This document shows positions 34,534 through 43,500 of a stretch of DNA of 64,000 nucleotides, in pieces. Numbering within the stretch: the stretch's first letter is position 1; the number at the start of each line of letters is the position of its first letter. The stretch is from Rapana venosa (taxonomy: Eukaryota; Mollusca; Gastropoda; Neogastropoda; Muricidae), in contig CM054135.1 of the NCBI GenBank assembly GCA_028751875.1, positions 63,276,429 to 63,340,428 on the forward strand, written 5' to 3'. The notes under the pieces are model-generated. The model did not search any database and was not told the origin of the DNA. It was given only the letters and a program-made list of their open reading frames with translations. Both the position numbers and the translations under genes were made by a program.

Positions 34534-37500
34534 CGAGTTTAAGGTTTTTCTCTTGTCTATTATCACTTTGTGTAATAGACATAAAATCGTAGAAAAACAC
34601 ATACACACTTTTAGAGGTCATTATTGATTATATGATCTCGCCTATTCTTTTCCCTTTTTTTAGGGGGGGTTTGGAGGGGGGGGGGGCACCTCCCTCCATC
34701 CCCCTCCCTCCACCCCACCCTAAAAAAAAAAAGGGAAAAAAGAGAAGGCGAGATCATATTTATCAATAATGTCATTGTCCCTCTCTCCACTACCCCTCCC
34801 CCCACCTTTCTGCCCTTCAACTTTTTTTTCAAAAACTTAATATTTCTATTACAATTTACTGTTCTATTATTTCACTTACAGATTTTAAACCCCCTTGGGA
34901 CTCCCGGGGTTATATGCTTAACAAAGCGAGCATTGCAAGATTAGGATCCCATGCCCTCCAACCAGCCTGTGTAAGAGGGACTAAGGTGGAACCCTTCCTC
35001 CAGGTTGGGGGTTGGGACAGGTAACAACCTGTCCCATAAAAAAAAGAGCAGTTACAGAAACGGCACAAGAAATCTTATACTTTTGCGTGCGAAGGACCTC
35101 ACGAGTCCAGTGAGGACTCGTATGAAAGCTGTGGCCCAAAGCCGAGAGGAAGCTACCAGGCTGGATAAAGGGAAGACTGAACACACCAAAAACTAAAATC
35201 AGACTAGGACATTGGAAGTGGGACAATGTATGTGACGGGAAAGCTGGCCACAAGGTAACATAGAGATGAGAAGATTTCAACTCCATGTCCTAGGAGTAAG
35301 CGAGAGTAGTATGGACGGGATCTGGGAGAATGAGAACCACCACGGAGAAAGACCGTCCTCTACTCTGGCGAGAGATGACGACCAGCCACCACGTGGGCAG
35401 TTGCCTCATCTCACGAAAGGTTGAGCGATGCCTTATGGAGTGGAAGCCCATCAACAGCAGACTAATGAGTGCGAGACTGAAGGCAAGGCACATCAACATC
35501 ACATCATCAGTGCTACGCACCAACCAAACAACAGCAACGATGAGAGCAAAGATACTTCTACCACCAGCTGCAGACAGAGACAGAGAAAATGCCCCAAGCC
35601 ATGAACCTCATCGTCATCACGGGGGAACTCAATGCCAAGGTCGGAAGGTGACAACACCGACTATGATTAGAAGTCTTGGGAAACACGGGGTGGGAACAGA
35701 AATGACAACGGAGGAGGGAATTGTGGAAGTCTGCGCCATGAACATACTTAGTGATAGGAGGGACCCTATTTCACGCCCGGGACATCCACAAGCTGACTTG
35801 GGCGTCGACCGGAATGGGAGAGATATGACCAGATTGACCATCTGATGGATCAATGGTAAGTGGAGATGATCTCTTCTGGAATGAGAACAAGCGAAGTGCG
35901 GTAAGTCGGGAGCGTTCACAACCTGGTGACAGCTCCACATCCAGAGACTGCTGAAGAAAAAACACAAGACATCCACTCAAGCGCGATTTGTACCCAGCGA
36001 TTGAGAGGACACCAACGTGGAAGTCTGCATTCGTCAAACATGACAGAACAGCAGGGACATAGGATACGACATGGAAGCAGATCTGTAAAACTGACACTGA
36101 GAGCAGCAAGGACAACACGGCCTACAAAAGAAGAAGGGACCACAATGGTGATCAACAAGAGGACCTCGATTCCATCAAAGAAAGAAGACGAGACCAAGAA
36201 AAGATCTGCAAGTAAAGTCTCCACGGCTACGAGAGAGGCAGGAAGAGTTGTACAGGAGAGCAACACCAGGATAAGTGAAGCGACTCGACGCGTGACAAGA
36301 GAGATAGCCATGGGACCAGCCGGCAGCTGAGGCAGAAGAGAGCGGCGGCCCAAGGAGTGCAAGGGAGGTCTACAAGATCACCAAGAAAGTATGCAACAAA
36401 ATAACAAAAAAAAAAAACATTTTTAAGAGGAGCGCTTGGGGACAATCAGGGAACAGGACAAGGGAAAACTGTTGACAACAGGAGAAAGAGCAAGAAGAAA
36501 GAATGGGCTTGAACACTTCAGGAGTTTCAACTGAACTCCACCTGACGAGGACAGGCCGCCAACCCAGAAGCTACAAAAGACTTGGACATTGTCGTCAACC
36601 CCCCAACAATGGAAGAGATAAGTGGGCTGCCATCAAGACTCTCAAGAACGGCAAGTCACAAGGCCAGGACAACCTGGTGCCGAACTGTTCATAGGCAGAT
36701 TCTGAAAACTAGCAGCTGGACCATACTGCAACCACTGTTCACAGCTGGCATGGAAGAAATGAACGAAAACAGTTCCTGATGATTGGGACCAAAAGGAGTG
36801 ATTAGTCAAAATCCCCAAGAAGGAACGTTTGAGCAACTGCAACCTACTGGAGGGGAATCACTTTTTTGTCTGTTTGCCGTGCAAGATACTGGCAAGGTCA
36901 TCATCAGAAGACTATAGACGCTGTGGACGATGCTTTGAGGAATGAACAAGCAGGTTTCAGGAAAGGCAACGAGGATGTATGACCCGATATTCCGCTCAGA
37001 AAATCATTCGAACTGTGCAACAGGAGTGGCAAAGACAAATGTATGTGAATTTTGTGGACTTCGAAAAGGCATTTGACAGATACAAGAGACAGCCTTTGGA
37101 GTATCCTTCGACACTATGCATTCCCATCGAAACTGGTACACCTTATCAAAAGTTTCTATGACAAACTTCAGATGCTCTGTGGCATAGGCACACTGTCTTC
37201 GAAGTCAAGACTGGAGTAAGACATGGATGTGTGAATGTCAGAGTTCTCTTCAATCTGGCCATTGATTGGGTTGATGAGGAAAAGACGACAGAAGCCCACC
37301 AAGAGGGATTCGTGGAGCCTGTTCTAACACTAGACGACCTTGACTTTGCGGGATGACTGGTGCTGCTGTCCCACAACACCAACATATCCAGGAGAAGACA
37401 GCAAACTCCAAAACATTCGGACAGCAAGTGGGCTTCGTATTAGCACCAAGAAATCGGAGACAATGTCGCTCAATGTGAACACACCAGCCCCTGTGAAAGT

Positions 37501-40500
37501 GAGCATGGAACTGACCTGCGCAGACAGACAAGTTCACATAACCTTGGCTGCATCATCAAACAGAGGGCGGCACAAAAGAAGACATCCACAAAACAGATGG
37601 GCAAGGCCAGGAATGGTTTAGGGAGATGACATATCTGGAGATCAACTCAGTACCGCACCAACACCAAAGCTGAAGCTATTACCAGAGCTGTGTTGTGTCT
37701 ACGTCTGTACGGTTCTGAGTGCTGGAGGATGACGAAGTGGATCTTACCAACTTCGATTCCTTCCACACATATGCCTGCGAAGAATTTCCGGTTTTTTGGC
37801 CAGAGAAGATCTCAATGAAGACCTACTACAGCGATGCAGGCAAGAAGAATTGCGGAACCGTAATCACCAAGACGGACGGTGGAGAGATGGGGCACGAATC
37901 ACTTACGTCTGATGGAGTAGTCCCAGCGCTGAGGTCAATTCACTATATGTAATCGAGCAGTAGTTGCACGAGGTATCCCCTAGAGATGTGAAGTGTAGAA
38001 GAAGGAATAGGGATAAAGACCAGAAGCATCGATAGGTATGAAGAACTGTAGAAAGTGAGATGAAGGTCACAGCTGAGTCTTCTCAGCCTTTCATTGTGGG
38101 ATGCGCTAGCTGAGCTATTGTGGGATTCGCCAGATGTAGCAGTGTGGAAGCGCTTTGTTGATGCCCTACACACCGCTGGGTGAAATGGCTAATGATGAGT
38201 ATTTTATAACTATAATAAAAGACTTCAGTGTGGTGCACACCATACACATGATACAGTCTGGTTTACATAATGACAACAACAGACCCTTTGTCTTAACCAA
38301 ATTGCACATGTGCAGTGTCAACAATAAAGAGCTAAAATTCCAAGAACTTGAAGAAGCAACAACTCATGGAATTAAAAAACCATGCAGCAAATCAACATGG
38401 ATTTTTAGTTATCAAAGAGCCACTGCATATGGTTGGCTTCCAAATTTATTCATAAACATACACTAGTACTGTAGTAGTAGTAGCAGTACTAAGTAAAGCA
38501 GTAATGTGATAAAGTTAAAATAGTAATTTACTGTTACTGTGATACAGTCATACAGTATACACTGATACAGTGATACTGATGGTGGTACTGCATTGATAGT
38601 AATAATAATAATAATAATGAATAGCATTTATATAGCACATTTCTCAAAGCAATGACTCAATGCGCTTTCATACCATGCACATTTATACACATGCACACAC
38701 AGCACATAATAACAACAACAACAACAACAATGATAATGAGCATTTCTAAAGCGCAAATAAATTTACAAGAGATACCTATCGCACTGTAGAGGCACACACT
38801 TGCGTCCGGGCACACACTAGCAGGGCAATTAACAGTACACTCAGAGAAAAGGCACTAGCAATAACATTAACAAAAAAACATAACAGCCAGACATGCACAT
38901 GAAGTAGCCTACAGTGTGACAAACGGCGACCGTCAAGACAAGCACAATATATTAACTAGCTAAGAAATACATTAAAGAGATGTGTCTTCAATGAAGACTT
39001 AAACTGGGATAAAGTGGGAGCATGTCTGTCGGCTGGTGGCAGAGAGTTCCAGATCGTGGGCGCAGCAACACCAAAAGATCTATGACCTGCGGTTTTGAGG
39101 TTGTAATCGGGTACAATAAGTAAGTTTTCATTCGAAGACCGCAGGGTTCTAGTTGTGGTGCGTGTTTTCAAGGCAGCTGACAGAAATGGAGCAAGCGACC
39201 CTTCAGAGCGACGGTATGCAAAGACCGCAACTTTGTACTGACAGCGTGCCCTTACAGGTAACCAATGAAGCTCCCAAAGCATGGGAGTCACATGGTCCCT
39301 TTTGCTCTTTCCAAGGATGAGCCTGGCAGCAGAGTTCTGAATTCGCTGCAGGCGTGTAAACTGTTCATCACTTATACCGATAAAACAGGAGTTGCAATAG
39401 TCCAGTCGCGACAAGACGGTCGCTGAAACAAGCTTGATCACTGCATCTCGAGGCAAGAATTTCTTAATGTGTGCAATACGGCACAGCTCTAGAAAGTATG
39501 CTCTGCAGACGTTACTAATGTGGTCTTTCATGGAGAGAGTAGGATCTAGCCGAACACCCAGATACGGCACAGAACTCTGAAAGCTATGTCACAGCCACCC
39601 AAGACCACAGAACTCTCCGACACCCGCATAAGACTAGATGGTGAACCAACTGCCATAACTTCTGTCTTGTCTGTATTTAATTTGAGTTTGTTGCTGTCCA
39701 TCCACTGAAGGACACTGTGCGTGCAATCTGCCAGTGTGCATGTGGCGTGTGAAAAATTTTGAGGTGTTGCATTTGCCGAAATTTCTGTATCATCTGCATA
39801 TTTATGAAACTGGCAATCATGTAAGGTAATCACATTAGACAGAGGCTGAGAATAAAGTGTGAACAGTACTGATCAATACAAATGATGTATCAATTATCAT
39901 GTATCCATCTACTGATCTAGCAGAAATATTAACGCAGGATTATGAAAGGTTACTCTTGCAAGTTGTCTGGGCCCCCTTCCCTTTTTCCCCCAATGCAGAG
40001 GATGATTATGTATCTAAGGGGGTCTAGAAGTATAACATCAATAAGCATGACTAGAGAAGCAGCATCAGAATTATGGGCAACACTTGTCAACAGTCAACAC
40101 TGAGACTGACCCTATTTACGAGTATAGTTGTAAACTCTGTCCAACCTTATCACCCCATTCATTCATGAATAAACTCATATTCATCATAATGTTAACTAAC
40201 AGAGCACTGACTAAGAATAGAAAGTTCTTATTCAGTCGATGAGCCATTTCTGAGAATTGCTCAGTTTCATCTACTGATCTACTCAACTCATTCTCAATGG
40301 TTTGTTTGCATGCCATGTTGGCACTTTCTGTTCTATGCAAAGTTTCCATTGATCTACTGCGAATGTCTCTTACTAAAGAAGCCACTCAGCAGGTTTGTGA
40401 GTGGATTATTAAGTTCTACAACAGCAACGATCCAAGGATTCAGCTGAATACAATGCCAAAATTACTAGCAACTAGAGTGACATTAGAAGTGATGAAGACT

Positions 40501-43500
40501 GCCAGACGGAACTCTATCGAATGATCAATGTAGATGGGGAGAAGTATGGTCACACCCTTTAACAGTAGCTGGTGAGAACTGAGAAGACAATTTTATCCCC
40601 AAATCTTGGAAACAGAAATGTAAATTCATAGTTATTCAACTTATTGCAATCAAGAGATAAATGCCTCTAGGCTAAGAAGTGAAGGCAGAGATATTACGTC
40701 ACTGAGTCACTGTTTTCCTTAGGAAAGACACACAAAGCCACCTGTGCTTAAAGACACACAAAGCCACCTGTGCTTTGAAATGGTGTGCACGGCATGGTCT
40801 GTTTTTGTTTTTCAGCAGAAATAACAAAGTTTCATCTATTATATAAAGCTGTACAGAAAATGTTTTAAATGATTTGTTGTTGTTTTTTTTGCACTGGTTT
40901 CCTCAAAGTTTTGTTTCATATATATATAGCAAAATGTTACATTTTGGGCTTATCAATTTTGTTAAGTTGCTTCAAACAGTAATTTACTTCAAACATTTAT
41001 TTTTTTTAAATACTCAATAGCTATGAAAACTCATCCACTTATTAACTAACTGGGAAATTTGAAAGCCATAATTAAATAGTTTAGAAGTTAGAGCTTGTTT
41101 TCTCAGCATGCCTCTGTTTTTATGAAAACCTGGCTGCACAAACTTGGGCCATACCTATGGGGTAAAAAGAGGTTTTTTGTGGGTTTTTTAAATGCATGGT
41201 CTTATTCAATGTTCTTCATATCATATATCTATGTTAATTGTTAAAATGTACTTGAAAATTTGTATTCCCTGTGTAAGGAGTCTCGGGGCCTTTCTCAGTT
41301 TCTGTCACAGAAATCTGCAAAATCAAGATCAGGATTTCAGGTGCTGTTCAAACACAACTTAGCCGATTTGGCTTTATATGCCCCATCAGTTTCTATTCAT
41401 TTTTTGTCATCAATTGGTTTCTATTCATTTTCTGTCTTTGTTGCAATTTCGCTTTTTATGCCCCATCAGTTGTCCTAGGCCTATGCCGCTGTATGCGGTT
41501 CAAGTTGAGCTTGTTGAAGGTGTACTACTACTAGGTGCTCGCTTGATCATTGATGTTTAATCTTTACAGATTACCATCTGCCCCCGCCGAACATTCTATT
41601 TATTATCTTGCTCTATCTCTCTTTTGTCTAAGATCTCCTAGATTACTACAGCCTCTCTCCCAGAAATCTTATTCTCGGCGACTTTAACTTCCACTTCAAC
41701 AACCCGTCTTCTCCTGATGTCAAACGTTTTTCTCTTTGTCCAACCACTCTCTTTCACAGATGGTAAATGAAGCAAAACATAGATCAGGACATATCTTAGA
41801 CTGGCTCATTACAGATGTATCACAAGATTTGGTCTCATCTGTATCTATCACTGATGAACTACTTTCTGATCATTCTGCTGTTCTTTTCTCCCTCAACATT
41901 GCAAAACCTATCAGAAAGAAGAAATGTGTCACCCATCGCAATCTCAAGGCCATAGACATTAAAACTTTCTCTACACAAGCTGCTGAACACCTATCACTAA
42001 CCTCTGACAACACTGACCCCTCGAAACACTACAATACTGTTCTCAGCCAACTGCTTGATGAGCATGCACCTCCCACTGACCGTCTCCTGCCTGATAGGCC
42101 CTGTGCACCATGGTACACCCACAACATCCTGGTTGCAAAGCGCAAACGCAGGCAGCTAGAGCGGCAGTGGCAAAAAACAAAAACAGAAATCAACAAGCAG
42201 CTCTTCCGAAAACAAATAAAGTCAAATCTTTAATTCTTTCAGGTAAAACAAAGTACTACTCTTCTCAAGTTCTTGATGCCACGTCAATGAAATCTCTCTT
42301 TATGAGTCTTTTCCCTCAACTCCACTCTCCTTGGATCTGTGAAGGCAAGCCCTCTGCCTTCCATCCACAACCACTCTGAACTTCCTTCTATATTCTCTGC
42401 ATTCTTTTCTGACAAAATCCATAACATCCGTTCCAGATTGGATCAGACTCCTTTCCAGCCTGGACTTCCTGATCCCCAATTCTCTGGTACTCCTCTCCTT
42501 TTCTTTCATTCAACAAGTGAGAAAGAAATTATGACATTCTGAAAGAAATGACTATAAAATCATGTGACCTCAATCCCATACCTGCTTCTCTTCTTGTACA
42601 GTGCCTACCACAACTTATACCGCTATCACGAAAATAGTGAACTCATCTCTTGTTTAAGGAAATGTTCCATCATCTCTCAAAACTGCAATAGTTACACCTC
42701 TACTCAAAAAGCATGACCTTGACCCTATCATTCTGAAGAATTACAGACCTGTTTCCAACCTACCTTTCAATGTGTTTCATCTCTTAACCCTTCCACTGCT
42801 GGATATAATTATTGGCGCTCACAGGAATTGCACTTAAAACCAAGAATGTTTAGCAGTGGCTACCTTGTTCTGTTTTAGGGTTTTTACACGCTTATGATTA
42901 ACACTAGATAGGTAAACCTATACATTTTTGGAAAGTAGAGACAATGTAGAATGTGATACAAAAAACAAAAAAGACATTACTTAGTATGTAGCAGGACATA
43001 TCCTGCAAATTGTATTGAAAAAACTCCCTGACAGGTAAGCCACCTCACCCTCTACTTTTCATCACTACACCCCTTTCATGGCAGAGACACAGAACAGAAT
43101 GAACAACAAGGCAAAGCAACATGTGTTAAAGACATAGTGTGAGATAAGACTCCACTTCATTCAGCCTTATGTTGGTCACTAGCCTATCACTTCCACAACT
43201 GACTCCTTTAGGGTGGTGTCAACAACATTCCTTTCCAGATCATCATCACTCCTAGTAACGCTAATCACACAAAGGACTGGAAGTTAGACACTTGAGGGAC
43301 CCTACCAAGTGAAAAGGAGGCACTTTTCCCTAAAGTTACAATAATAGTTGATTGATGTTGAACCTGACTTATGCAAGGCCACAATCATGGCCCATCATCA
43401 CAGTTTACCAGGAAGCCATGATCCGCCCATCATGCTGTACACGCCCATCATGCTGTACAGGCTGTACAGCAGCCCATCAAACAGGTTAAGTCCTTGAAAA

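Noticed and set aside
35629..36362. Several 110-150 codon minus-strand frames
   Set aside because: They are antisense shadows of the R1 LINE endonuclease-linker region.
38599..38740. CRISPR-like or regularly spaced array
   Set aside because: The repeats are simple AAT and CAA microsatellites and LINE tails; no spacer structure exists in the window.
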